The notes beneath the pieces were generated by a model. It saw only the letters and a program-made list of their open reading frames with translations, searched no databases and was not told the origin of the DNA. DNA of 37,965 bases. Source: Lachnospiraceae bacterium (GTDB taxonomy: Bacteria > Bacillota > Clostridia > Lachnospirales > Lachnospiraceae). This document shows, in pieces, positions 1-8,339 of the stretch (positions are counted from its first letter, which is position 1; each line of letters starts with the position of its first letter). Both the position numbers and the translations under genes were made by a program. Where the stretch lies: the NCBI GenBank assembly GCA_017621975.1, contig JAGARW010000153.1, positions 1 to 37,965 on the forward strand, read 5' to 3'.

Positions 1-315
1 AAAAATGCTTTGAAGGAGCTGTATCTGGATAAGGTATCCGGGAATATTACGCTTGAAGATTTTCAGGATTTTTCAAAAAGGTTCCATTCCGAGATCGAAG
101 AATATGAAGAGGCGATGCAGCAAAGAAAAGAGACTCTGTTGAAAATGGAAGAATCTGCAGAGCAGAATTTGACAAAAAAAGATATTTTAAAAAAATATAG
201 TGATATAAATGAGTTAAATTATGATATAATGAATACATTCATAGATCATATCGAAGTGGGTCATAGAAAGACTCTTCAGGAAGAATATCCAGTTAAAATT
301 TTCTGGAAATTTTGA
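1..315 (+). CDS. Serine recombinase, C-terminal end (partial at window start)
   Basis: The reading frame is open from base 1 and ends at a TGA at 313-315, so only the last 104 codons of a longer gene are present; the leucine codon TTG at 10 is internal, not a start. The residues ELYLDKVSGNIT, a coiled-coil stretch, and the ending IDHIEVG...VKIFWKF are typical of the C-terminal part of large serine recombinases of clostridial integrative elements. Such enzymes catalyse site-specific integration and excision. The catalytic N-terminal domain lies outside the window. The gene stops about 25 bases before a truncated chromosomal gene, which is where an attachment site is expected for this recombinase class. 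The family call comes from recognition of the C-terminal pattern only. Confidence 0.8.
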   Translation, partial: KNALKELYLDKVSGNITLEDFQDFSKRFHSEIEEYEEAMQQRKETLLKMEESAEQNLTKKDILKKYSDINELNYDIMNTFIDHIEVGHRKTLQEEYPVKIFWKF

Positions 316-345
316 TACGTTGTGTTTTCAAAGGTACAGCAAATC
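1..345. mobile_element. Right end of an integrative element inserted in a transporter gene
   Basis: The recombinase reading rightward ends at 315, and the lipoprotein gene reading leftward from 598 loses its family-like sequence near 338-345, after the residues LVTGF. Family members usually continue GADKT or similar, whereas here the frame runs into the recombinase 3' end. The element boundary and attachment core therefore lie at about 316-345. The rest of the element and the 3' half of the interrupted gene are outside the window. The exact crossover bases cannot be fixed from one end. Confidence 0.65.
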
Positions 346-598
346 CCGTAACAAGCTCTACGTCAAGCCCTTCTTCTTCAAAGTACCCTTCTTCAAAGGC
401 AACATACATCGGCGCATAAAAAATGGAATGCGCCACTTCGTTGAGAACGACCTTTTTCACAGGTGCATTTTGTGCGCCTTGCGCGTTTTGCTCATCTTGC
501 CCGTTTTGTGCGCCCGTTCCTGCCGCGCTTCCGCAGCCTGTCAGCATTGTCATGAGCAGCAGGACCGTAATCAGGAGACTGATACATTTTTGTTTCAT
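320..598 (-). pseudogene. NMT1/SsuA-like substrate-binding lipoprotein, 5' fragment
   Basis: The start is the ATG at 598-596, preceded by GGAGGAATTTT, an excellent ribosome binding site; an upstream in-frame ATG at 694 has no such site. The product begins with a lipoprotein signal peptide ending LTGC (Cys22), a low-complexity Gln/Asn/Ala linker, then NEVAHSIFYAPMYVAFEEGYFEEEG, which is the first strand-helix of NMT1/SsuA-type periplasmic binding proteins for ABC importers of thiamine precursors, sulfonates or related small molecules. Homology stops after about residue 86, near base 340, where the integrative element begins, so more than two thirds of the protein is missing. The partner permease and ATPase genes would be on the far side of the element. 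The substrate cannot be read from this fragment. Confidence 0.75.
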
Positions 599-628
599 AA
601 AATTCCTCCAAAATAGAATTGATAGTGT

Positions 629-634
629 ATTATA
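629..634 (-). promoter_or_regulatory. Possible -10 box of the truncated lipoprotein gene
   Basis: The minus strand reads TATAAT here, 31 bases upstream of the lipoprotein start codon. No convincing -35 box lies 16-19 bases further upstream, so this is a weak call. Confidence 0.3.
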
Positions 635-687
635 TTGAAAAATCCGTAAAAGGTGAGAAGGAAGGGCGGTTCTGTGAAAAATGGATA

Positions 688-717
688 TTGTCATTTAGGG
701 GGCAGTTACGATAGAAT
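688..717 (+). promoter_or_regulatory. Candidate promoter of pcrA
   Basis: TTGTCA at 688-693 and TAGAAT at 712-717 are separated by 18 bases, a fair match to a housekeeping sigma-A promoter. It lies 78 bases ahead of the pcrA start codon in the gap between the two divergent genes. Confidence 0.4.
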
Positions 718-794
718 AGAACAAGGCGGCGAATGAAAAAGACGGAGATTCATTCGGCCGCAGGAAAAATAAAACAGTCAGGATAAGAGGGATT

Positions 795-3194
795 ATGAGC
801 ATTTACGATACATTAAACGAGCAGCAGAAGGAAGCGGTATTTCAGACGGAGGGCCCCGTGCTGATATTGGCGGGCGCGGGATCGGGAAAGACGAGAGTGC
901 TGACGCACAGGATCGCGTATCTCATCGACCGGTGCAGCGTCAATCCCTGGAATATTATGGCGATCACGTTTACCAATAAGGCGGCGGGCGAAATGCGCGA
1001 GCGGGTGGATAGTATCGTCGGATTTGGGGCGGAAAGTATCTGGGTATCGACGTTCCATTCAAGCTGCGTGCGGATTCTGCGGCGTTATATTGACAGACTT
1101 GGGTATGACAATAATTTCACAATCTACGATACGGACGATCAGAAAACGGTGATGAAGGATATCTGTAAGCGCCTTCAGATCGATACCAAAATGCTGAAGG
1201 AGCGGACGATACTGAGCGCAATCTCTTCGGCAAAGAACGAGTGTATTTCACCGGTGGAATATGAGCTTTCGGTCGGCGGAGACTATACGCTGCAAAAGAT
1301 TTCAAGAGTATATGCGGAATATCAGCGCGTGCTGAAAAAAAACAATGCGCTTGATTTTGACGATCTGCTCGTAAAGGCGGTTGAATTGTTTCAGGCATGC
1401 CCGGATGTACTCGAATCTTATCAGAACCGGTTCCGCTATATTATGGTAGACGAGTATCAGGATACGAACACGGTACAGTTTGAATTGATCCGGCTTTTGG
1501 CGGCAAAGAATAGAAATCTCTGTGTCGTCGGCGACGACGATCAGTCGATCTATAAATTCCGCGGCGCGAATATCAGAAATATTCTTGATTTTGAAAAGGT
1601 CTATCCCGAAGCGAAGGTCATCAAGCTGGAGCAGAATTACCGTTCTACCCAGAACGTGCTGGATGCGGCGAATCATGTGATCCGTAATAATGTCGGCAGG
1701 AAGGAAAAGGCGCTCTGGACGGACAAGGGAGCGGGAAGCCAGATCCACTTCAAACAGTTTGATACCGCTTATGACGAGGCGGAATTTATTGCCGAGGACA
1801 TCCGGCAGAAAAAACGAGAAGCGGTAACGGATTACGGACAGTGCGCGGTATTATTCCGGACAAACGCGCAGGCGCGTCTTTTGGAGGAACGTTTTGTCGT
1901 TCTCGGCATTCCATACGACGTGGTCGGCGGAGTCAACTTTTATGCCAGACGGGAGATCAAAGATTTGCTGGCGTATTTAAAGACAGTTGACAACGGCAAA
2001 GACGACGTGGCGGTAAAACGCATTATCAACATACCGAAGCGTGGGATCGGCGCGGCGACGATCGCCAGAGTGCAGGAATATGCGGACGAGCGTCAGATCA
2101 GCTTTTACGATGCGCTGCGCGAGTCTGATCAGATCATGACGATCGGCAGAAGCGCGTCCAAGCTGGAGCCTTTTGTCACACTGATCCAGAGCTTTCGGGG
2201 TAAGCTGGAATATTATGGAATCAGGGAGCTGCTTCAGGATATTATCGATACGACCGGCTATGTAAAGGCTTTGGAGGAATCCGACGAGGAGGACGCTGAG
2301 AGCAGGATTGAGAATATTGAAGAGCTTATGAATAAGGTCGTCGCTTATGAGGAAAGCCATGACGAGCCGACGCTCAGCGAATTTTTGGAGGAAGTGGCGC
2401 TTGTCGCCGATATTGACGGCGTTTCCGAGGATGACGACAAGGTTCTTCTGATGACGCTGCACAGCGCGAAGGGACTGGAGTTTTCCCATGTCTATATCGC
2501 GGGTATGGAGGACGGCGTATTTCCGAGCTATATGACGATCACGTCGGACGATCCTGCCGAGATCGAGGAGGAAAGGCGTCTCGCATATGTCGGCATTACG
2601 CGGGCGAAGGACGATCTGACGCTGACCTGCGCGCGGGCGCGTATGCTGCGCGGCGAAACGCAGTATAATATGGTGAGCCGTTTTGTTCGGGAAATACCGG
2701 AAGAACTGCTCGACCACAAGCCGCCGACAGTTAAAAAACGGGAATGGGAAGAGGAATTTCATGATACTTCATTAAGGAATCATTTTCGGGAAAAACCGTT
2801 CGGCGGAGCGGGCGGCAGCTTTGGCAGCCGGGAAGGCGCCGGATTCGGCGGTCGGATGGATACGGTCTATCGCCTGGGCGGCGGGATCGGAGCGACAAGA
2901 CCTGCGAACGATCCGCGCCCTCGTCCGAAGGCGGTTGCGGCGCCGCGCAGGACAGCGCAGGAAAACCGGCCGTTCTTTACAAAGGACGCGGGCTTATCTT
3001 CTCTTTCGAAAGGGACGCCGACGGGCGGAAAGCCGGATTATGGAGAAGGCGACCGTGTAAAGCATATTAAGTACGGAGAAGGAACGGTACAGAAAATTGA
3101 GCAGGGAGCAAGAGACTATCAGGTGACGGTAGACTTTGACAAAGTCGGAACAAAGGTGATGTACGCCGCTTTTGCGAAGCTGAAAAAGCTTTAA
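795..3194 (+). CDS. pcrA: ATP-dependent DNA helicase PcrA/UvrD (SF1A)
   Basis: This 799-residue protein is a 3'-5' superfamily 1A helicase that works in repair, plasmid replication and removal of RecA or stalled RNA polymerase. Motifs occur in order: Q motif LNEQQ (7-11), Walker A AGAGSGKT (26-33), motif Ia ITFTNKAA (57-64), motif II DEYQDTN (219-225), motif III VVGDDDQSIYKFRGA (244-258), motif IV LEQNYRST (278-285), then LHSAKGLEF and YVGITRA near residues 550-610. After a Gly/Arg-rich linker, the last 50 residues (GDRVKHIKYGEGTV...) form the Tudor-like tail typical of PcrA rather than Rep. Length is slightly above the usual 730-770 because of the linker. AGAGGG lies just upstream of the ATG. 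It appears intact and monocistronic. Confidence 0.96.
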   Translation: MSIYDTLNEQQKEAVFQTEGPVLILAGAGSGKTRVLTHRIAYLIDRCSVNPWNIMAITFTNKAAGEMRERVDSIVGFGAESIWVSTFHSSCVRILRRYIDRLGYDNNFTIYDTDDQKTVMKDICKRLQIDTKMLKERTILSAISSAKNECISPVEYELSVGGDYTLQKISRVYAEYQRVLKKNNALDFDDLLVKAVELFQACPDVLESYQNRFRYIMVDEYQDTNTVQFELIRLLAAKNRNLCVVGDDDQSIYKFRGANIRNILDFEKVYPEAKVIKLEQNYRSTQNVLDAANHVIRNNVGRKEKALWTDKGAGSQIHFKQFDTAYDEAEFIAEDIRQKKREAVTDYGQCAVLFRTNAQARLLEERFVVLGIPYDVVGGVNFYARREIKDLLAYLKTVDNGKDDVAVKRIINIPKRGIGAATIARVQEYADERQISFYDALRESDQIMTIGRSASKLEPFVTLIQSFRGKLEYYGIRELLQDIIDTTGYVKALEESDEEDAESRIENIEELMNKVVAYEESHDEPTLSEFLEEVALVADIDGVSEDDDKVLLMTLHSAKGLEFSHVYIAGMEDGVFPSYMTITSDDPAEIEEERRLAYVGITRAKDDLTLTCARARMLRGETQYNMVSRFVREIPEELLDHKPPTVKKREWEEEFHDTSLRNHFREKPFGGAGGSFGSREGAGFGGRMDTVYRLGGGIGATRPANDPRPRPKAVAAPRRTAQENRPFFTKDAGLSSLSKGTPTGGKPDYGEGDRVKHIKYGEGTVQKIEQGARDYQVTVDFDKVGTKVMYAAFAKLKKL

Positions 3195-3234
3195 AACAAA
3201 AATGAAAATTAATATAGTAAAAACGATTTAAAAG

Positions 3235-3243
3235 TGGTATAAT
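3235..3243 (+). promoter_or_regulatory. Extended -10 promoter of the small membrane protein
   Basis: TGGTATAAT is a perfect -10 hexamer (3238-3243) with a TGN extension, 59 bases ahead of the next start codon. No good -35 box is visible, as is common for extended -10 promoters. Confidence 0.5.
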
Positions 3244-3301
3244 ATAAAAAATATTTGGAAATAGAAACAGTAGTTTATAATACTTCAAAACGGAGGCTTA
3301 T

Positions 3302-3610
3302 ATGAATAGACTGGAAGACATCATTAACGTAAAAAAACTTCAGGAGATACTTGGCAAAAAGGAAGAGGAGAAAAAGGAGATTTCTCCGTTATGCTGGGTT
3401 ATGGCGGTCGTACTGATTGTAGCGGTCGTAGCGGCGATCGCATATGCGGCATATCGTTATTTTACACCTGATTATTTAGAAGACTTTGAGGATGATTTTG
3501 AGGACGATTTCGACGACGAGTTTTTTGACGATGAAGAAGATTCAGAGGATACGGAAGAATCCGAAGGTGAGTCTGCCGATCAGGCTGCTGAGGAGACAAC
3601 AGAAGAATAG
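3302..3610 (+). CDS. Small single-pass membrane protein with acidic tail
   Basis: The 102-residue product has a short lysine/glutamate-rich N-terminus, one hydrophobic segment at about residues 30-53, then YRYFTPDYLEDFEDDF and a tail that is almost entirely Asp, Glu and Phe. CGGAGG sits seven bases before the ATG. I recall similar short proteins with the same membrane segment and DFEDDF tail in other Lachnospiraceae, but no function is known to me. It has its own promoter and a terminator, so it is probably a single-gene unit. The orientation (basic/mixed N-terminus inside, acidic tail outside, or the reverse) cannot be settled by charge alone. Confidence 0.8.
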   Translation: MNRLEDIINVKKLQEILGKKEEEKKEISPLCWVMAVVLIVAVVAAIAYAAYRYFTPDYLEDFEDDFEDDFDDEFFDDEEDSEDTEESEGESADQAAEETTEE

Positions 3611-3641
3611 GCAGAGGCAGTGGAATTGCATAGAGCGATAG

Positions 3642-3669
3642 AACGGGGTGCAGACAGCATCCCGTTTTT
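3642..3669 (+). terminator. Rho-independent terminator
   Basis: ACGGGGTGC and GCATCCCGT form a nine-pair stem (one G-U) around AGACA, followed by five T bases. It ends the small membrane protein transcript 33 bases after its stop codon. Confidence 0.8.
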
Positions 3670-3788
3670 ATGTGTAGTCCCCGCGCATCGATAGTATGCC
3701 ACAGAAGCGGCGCACGGGCCGCACGCGGACAGGGGCAGATATTTCCTGCCAGGTTGCAATAGGACCGGATAACAAAAGGAGTATGAAA

Positions 3789-5182
3789 ATGAAAAAAGGA
3801 CAGATAGCGGAAGGAATCGTAACCGAAGTAAAATTTCCCAATAAGGCGGTTGTCACATGTGAGGATGGAAGCGTCTGCATCGTTAAAAATGCGCTGCCGG
3901 GCCAGAAGGTTTCTTTCGCGGTGAATAAGGTGAGAAAAGGAAAAGCGGAAGGCCGTCTGCTGGAGGTGCTTACGGCTTCTCCCGATGAGATTGCGAGTAA
4001 ATGTCCGCATTTCGGGCAGTGCGGAGGCTGCAATTATCAAAATCTTCCTTATGAAGTTCAGCTTGCCATAAAAGAAGAACAGGTTAAGGCATTGCTGATG
4101 CCAGTATTGGAAAAACAGTCAGGTAAGTGCAGCTTCGAGCCGATTCACAAAAGCCCTGTGGTAAGCGGCTATCGCAATAAAATGGAGTTTTCGTTCGGCG
4201 ACAGTGTGAAGGGTGGTCCGCTTGAGCTTGGCATGCACAAGCGAGGCGGTTTCTATGATATTGTGACGGTATCGGATTGTCAGATCGTCGATGAGGATTA
4301 CCGCCGAATATTACAGACAGTATTGCAATTCGGAAGAGAGAAGCAGATTTCATTTTACCATAGGCTCAGACACGTTGGCTATCTGCGTCATCTGCTTGTA
4401 CGCAAGGCAAGCGGAACGGGGGAAATCCTGATCGCGCTTGTGACGACAACGCAGGAAGAGCATGATCTGACGGCTCTTGTGAACGCGTTGCTTTCGCTTA
4501 CGCTGGACGGCAGGATCATCGGTATTCTTCATACGAAAAATGACTCTGTGGCGGATGCCGTCAAAAGTGACGAGACGGATATTTTGTACGGACAGGATTA
4601 TTTTTATGAAGAATTGCTCGGACTGCGGTTTAAGATCTCTCAGTTTTCCTTTTCCAGACAAACAGTCTTGGAGCGGAGGTGCTGTATGAAACAGCGCGGA
4701 GGTTTATCGGTGAGATCGGTACGGCGCAGGACGGCAGCCCGGACAAAGTAGTGTTCGATCTGTACAGCGGTACGGGAACGATCGCTCAGATGATGGCGCC
4801 CGTCGCTAAAAAAGTGATCGGCGTGGAGATTGTAGAAGAAGCGGTGCTTGCCGCGAGAAAAAATGCGGAATTAAACGGTTTACATAACTGTGAGTTTCTA
4901 GCAGGGGACGTATTGAAGGTAATTGATGAGATCAAAGAAAAGCCGGATTTTATTATTCTTGATCCGCCGCGCGACGGCATTCATCCGAAAGCGCTGGAAA
5001 AGATCATTGCATATGGCGTAGAGCGGATTCTCTATATTTCCTGCAAGCCGACGAGCCTTGCAAGAGATTTGGAGGTCTTTCTTGCAAGGGGATATGAAGC
5101 GGAGAAGGCGACGATGGTGGACATGTTTCCGGGGACGGTGCACGTGGAGACAGTCTGTCTGCTGACGAAAAAAGCCCAGTAA
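3789..5182 (+). pseudogene. 23S rRNA (uracil-5-)-methyltransferase RlmD/TrmA family, frameshifted
   Basis: The family transfers a methyl group from S-adenosylmethionine to C5 of a uridine in 23S rRNA. The preferred start is ATG 3789, seven bases after AAGGAG; the frame is open further back to 3696 without a ribosome site. Residues 1-60 are a TRAM RNA-binding domain; Cys72, Cys78 and Cys81 (CPHFGQCGGC) with a later Cys ligate a 4Fe-4S cluster. The frame breaks at the T run 4650-4653: family members read SFFQTN here, which needs one more T. The remainder continues in another frame from about 4652 with the SAM motif DLYSGTGT, LDPPRDG, and the catalytic-cysteine motif YISCKPTSLARDL. Corrected length would be 464 residues, normal for the family. 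One missing base in a homopolymer could be a true mutation or a sequencing error. Confidence 0.88.
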
Positions 5183-5507
5183 ATCAAAGGTTTCTGCCGA
5201 TTTGGGGCAAAAATGGATGTGTGTTTCAGTTTCCGCAGAATGGGTATGAGGGAATTGATTTACCTAGGGGGATAGACAGCCTAAAGTGAAGAAATATTTT
5301 TGGGTGTAAGAATATTGTTTCGGCAAGTAGGAAGTGCTGTATGGCAGTAATGAGATTGATGTTTTAAATAAAACAAATTACATTGATTTATTAAAAGATG
5401 TTTGGCAGACATTTATGAACGAAGCAAGAGCGCTAAGTAAGAGAATGATGGGAGATTTAAGGAATGCTTAGAAATGTTGATAGTGATAGAGAGGGTGGTA
5501 TGAACAC
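5183..5507 (+). other. Gap without a supported gene, start of AT-rich islet
   Basis: The sequence becomes AT-rich after the methyltransferase. The only notable open frame is 5334-5471 (45 codons from a GTG, product ending RMMGDLRNA), with no proper ribosome binding site and no similarity that I recognise; it may be a remnant. A second frame from 5466 of about 15 codons ends in an ATGA overlap with the next start codon. No clear terminator for the methyltransferase was found here. Confidence 0.5.
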
Positions 5508-5788
5508 ATGAAGATAAGAAATAGTGAATTCAGCTTGTCTGAAGAGCAAAGAGAGTTCATTGAATTTACTCTAAAAGGTGAGAATATTCTTGTGGAGGCA
5601 TGTATAGGAAGCGGAAAAACTACAGCAATTCAGTATTTGTGTGATTTGATACCTCAAGATAAAAAGATCCTGTATTTAACATATAACAAAAAAACTTTAT
5701 GGACAGTGTAACCAAAGCGATAACAAAAGGTGCAATTCAAAATACTATAAACCAGTTATTAAAAGTAAAAGTATTACTTCACGGATGA
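5508..5788 (+). pseudogene. UvrD-like helicase remnant (N-terminus plus tail)
   Basis: The first 62 codons encode LSEEQREFIEF, then Walker A ACIGSGKTT, and KILYLTYNK, which match the start of an SF1 helicase found in Clostridia beside a 3'-5' exonuclease gene. The frame then runs into a stop at 5711. A different frame from ATG 5699 to a TGA at 5788 encodes 29 residues (MDSVTKAITKGAIQNTINQL...) that could be the C-terminal tail of the same protein. I infer that the body of the helicase, including all motifs after Walker A, has been deleted. The remaining pieces cannot make an active helicase. The tail assignment is the weaker part. Confidence 0.6.
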
Positions 5789-5801
5789 AGAAAGGATAAT
5801 T

Positions 5802-6366
5802 ATGGAGTATTTTGCTGTAATAGACACAGAGACAACATGGTCTAATGAAGTTATGTCAATTGGTGTAGTGATTGCAGATGTGTATAACATGATACCAATA
5901 TGTGCGGAATGTTATATCGTTGATCCGGCTTATAAAGAAGGGGGAATGTATAGTTCAGTTCTTTTGGCACATGGCAAGAAAAATAAAAAATACATACTTG
6001 GATACAAGAAAAGGATGCTTAGATAGTGTTGAGAGATTATTGAATAAATATAAGGTAAAAAAGATTCTTGCTTACAATGCATCATTTGACAAAATACATT
6101 TGTCAGAATTAGGGAATTATGATTGGTGTGATATTATGAGGATAGCAGCTTATAGGCAGTACAATAAAATGATTCCTCCAACGGCTGAATGTTTTGCTAC
6201 CGGAAAAATGAAAAGAGGTTATGGTGTTGAAGGAATATTAAGAATGATTGGTCCAGATAAAAGCTACTGTGAGACACATAATGCATATTTGGATGCAATT
6301 GATGAACTGAGTATTGTAAGGCTGTTGAATCTTGATTTGGATGTGTACGATGCCGCTATTCTTTAG
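5802..6366 (+). pseudogene. DEDDh-type 3'-5' exonuclease, frameshifted
   Basis: Two overlapping frames together give one exonuclease of the DnaQ-like fold. The first (from ATG 5802) holds exonuclease motif I VIDTETTW and MSIGVVIAD. The second, joined near the A-rich stretch 5978-5990, holds motif II AYNASFDKIHL, then DIMRIAAYRQYN and motif III THNAYLDAIDE, so all catalytic acidic residues and the histidine survive. An extra A (or loss of two bases) in the A runs explains the shift. ATG 5802 follows AAAGGA. The corrected protein is about 188 residues, close to related clostridial exonucleases that sit directly after a helicase gene as here. As written, the product would stop after 74 residues, before motif II. 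Confidence 0.75.
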
Positions 6367-6425
6367 AAAGTTATCGTGAAAGAACATCAATGTGGTAGGA
6401 AGGATTATGCGGAAAGGAACAGACT

Positions 6426-7436
6426 ATGAAAAATTTAAAACCTTACAGTGAGCAATTTGAAAAAATAATTGATATTGTTGAGTCTGCTAAGGAACGTGCG
6501 TATCGCAAAGTGAATGAGGAACTGATTTTGATGTATCATGATATAGGCGAATATATTAGTGAACAGTCTAAAAACGCTGAATATGGGGATGCGTTTGTGC
6601 AGAAACTTGCAGATTTTTTTGCAACGAATTACCCTGATTTAAAAGGCTTTAATCGTCGTGGGCTTTACAGAATGAAGCAATTTTATGAGCTTTACAAGGA
6701 TAATGAGAAAGTGTCACCACTGGTGACACAATTAAGTTGGACGAATCATCTTAAAATTATGTCTGCTTGTAAGAGTATGGAAGAACGCATTTTTTACATG
6801 AATATGTGTATTAAAGAACGTCTTTCAAAAAGAGAATTGGAAAGACAGATTGACAGCGGATATTATGAAAGATATAGGTTATCGCAGAAACCGCAGACAC
6901 CTGCCATTGAAGAATCTAAAAGAACAACAGGCAATATTTTTCTTGACAACTATGTGCTTGATTTTCTTGATGTGCCGGAAACCGTTTCTGAACATGATTT
7001 GCAAAAGTCTATTATACGAAATTTGAAAGATTTTATTCTTGAGATTGGTAAAGATTTTACCTTCATTGGAGAAGAGTATCGTGTACAAGTCGGAAATCAC
7101 GATTATTATATCGATTTGCTTTTCTATCATAGAGGACTTTCATGTCTTGTGGCATTTGAACTGAAAATCGGAGAATTTAAACCGGAGTATATCGGCAAGA
7201 TAAATCTCTATCTTGAAGCACTTGACCGTGAAGTGAAAAAAGAAAACGAAAATCCGAGCGTAGGTATCATTCTTTGTGCTAGCAAGGATGATGAGGTTGT
7301 AGAATTTGCTCTCAGTCGTAGTTTGTCTCCAACAATGGTATCCGAATATAATTTGAAATTGATTGATAAGAAACTGTTGCAGAAAAAGTTGAAGGAATAT
7401 ATCGAGTTAGCAGAAACGGTTTCTGATGGGGCATAA
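6426..7436 (+). CDS. YhcG-type PD-(D/E)XK nuclease (DUF1016)
   Basis: The 336-residue product has the two-part YhcG layout. Residues 1-155 form the N-terminal winged-helix-like DUF1016 domain (AYRKVNEELILMYHDIGEYI, then GFNRRGLYRMKQFYELY and LSWTNHLKIM). Residues 165-335 form a restriction-endonuclease-like domain with D230 (YYIDLLFYHR) and E245-x-K247 (FELKIGEF) as the metal-binding set. Family members are proposed nucleases linked to recombination, mobile elements and phage defence; a precise role is not established. AAAGGA precedes the ATG. It is the only intact gene of the AT-rich islet and is followed by its own terminator. Confidence 0.9.
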   Translation: MKNLKPYSEQFEKIIDIVESAKERAYRKVNEELILMYHDIGEYISEQSKNAEYGDAFVQKLADFFATNYPDLKGFNRRGLYRMKQFYELYKDNEKVSPLVTQLSWTNHLKIMSACKSMEERIFYMNMCIKERLSKRELERQIDSGYYERYRLSQKPQTPAIEESKRTTGNIFLDNYVLDFLDVPETVSEHDLQKSIIRNLKDFILEIGKDFTFIGEEYRVQVGNHDYYIDLLFYHRGLSCLVAFELKIGEFKPEYIGKINLYLEALDREVKKENENPSVGIILCASKDDEVVEFALSRSLSPTMVSEYNLKLIDKKLLQKKLKEYIELAETVSDGA

Positions 7437-7488
7437 AATAGATATACAGCATAAATTTAAGGATACAGTTTTTGCACCCAAAATAAGA

Positions 7489-7526
7489 AAAGCGCTTCTG
7501 GCTTAAGGATTGCCAAAGGCGCTTTG
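7489..7526 (-). terminator. Hairpin serving the minus-strand regulator gene
   Basis: AAAGCGCTTCTGGC and GCCAAAGGCGCTTT pair over 14 positions with one wobble and one mismatch. On the minus strand the stem is followed by a T-rich run (TTTTCTTATTTT), so it can end the YesN/YesM transcript. On the plus strand no T run follows. Confidence 0.5.
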
Positions 7527-7537
7527 TCTACAGTCTG

Positions 7538-7564
7538 AGAACCTAGTAAATACTAGGTTCTTTT
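7538..7564 (+). terminator. Rho-independent terminator after the YhcG-type gene
   Basis: AGAACCTAGTA and TACTAGGTTCT form a perfect 11-pair stem with a two-base loop, followed by TTTT. It lies about 100 bases after the nuclease stop codon, between two convergent genes. Confidence 0.75.
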
Positions 7565-7595
7565 CTGACTTCTAGGAAGATTTTCTGCTCTAAAC

Positions 7596-8339
7596 TTACT
7601 CTACGGCATTCTCCTTCCGAAACTGGGACGGCGACAGACCGTAATAATTCTTAAACGCCTTACTGAAATAATGATTATCCGCGTAGCCGAGCCGTTCGGA
7701 AATATGCTGTACTTTGATGTTAGGATTCAGGAGCAGGTCTTTAGCGCGCTGCATCCGCACTTCTTGTACATACGTGTAAATACCGCATCCATATTTGCTT
7801 TTAAACAGTTTGGAAAGGTATTCTTTGGAAAAGAAATACTTGCTCGTAAACATGGAGATTTTGATATTCTGATTATAGTTTTGGTCGATATATTCTTTGA
7901 TGATCCCGACGACTTCTTCCGGTGAAATGGCGTCGGGAGCGGCTTCCTCGGAAAAATCCGCCTGCGGGTCGATCTTAAGAATAGCCCGCTCGATCGCAGC
8001 GTTTAAGTCGTCTCCTACGATCGGCTTTAACAGATAATCGCAGGCGCCGTATTTGATTGCGGAATGCGCATATTTAAAATCGTCGTAGCCGCTGATGATA
8101 ATAAACTGCGTGCCCGGAAATTCTGCCGAGGCTTTCTGCAAATATTCCATGCCGTTCATAATCGGCATCTGCATATCGACAAAGCACAGGTCGGGATGGA
8201 GCTCGCGCATGGCTAGGAGCGCTTCCTTGCCGTTATTTGCCGTTTCGGGAAGATGGATATGATATTTACTCCAGTTGCCGAGCTTATGAATAGCAATCTG
8301 CACCGGTCTTTCATCGTCAATGATCAGAGCTTTGTACAT
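7596..8339 (-). CDS. Response regulator, YesN family (REC + AraC HTH)
   Basis: The start is ATG 8339, placed by GGGAGG six bases upstream; a longer frame to 8405 lacks this. The 247-residue protein has a receiver domain with acidic pocket DDE (8-10), phosphoacceptor Asp55 (FVDMQMP) and Lys105 (LLKP), followed at about 145-247 by two AraC-type helix-turn-helices ending YFSKAFKNYYGLSPSQFRKE. YesN-type regulators switch on nearby sugar transport and glycosidase genes when phosphorylated by a YesM sensor. Its start overlaps the end of the sensor gene by 23 bases, so both are co-transcribed. The divergent GH36-ABC-GH31 operon is the likely target. It appears intact. Confidence 0.93.
   Translation of the reverse strand: MYKALIIDDERPVQIAIHKLGNWSKYHIHLPETANNGKEALLAMRELHPDLCFVDMQMPIMNGMEYLQKASAEFPGTQFIIISGYDDFKYAHSAIKYGACDYLLKPIVGDDLNAAIERAILKIDPQADFSEEAAPDAISPEEVVGIIKEYIDQNYNQNIKISMFTSKYFFSKEYLSKLFKSKYGCGIYTYVQEVRMQRAKDLLLNPNIKVQHISERLGYADNHYFSKAFKNYYGLSPSQFRKENAVE

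Noticed and set aside
320..616. Plus-strand open frames antisense to the truncated lipoprotein
   Set aside because: The minus strand has a lipoprotein signal and a strong ribosome site; the plus frames are shadows.
5334..5471. 45-codon open frame starting with GTG in the AT-rich gap
   Set aside because: There is no proper ribosome binding site and no recognised similarity; kept only as a note in the gap entry.
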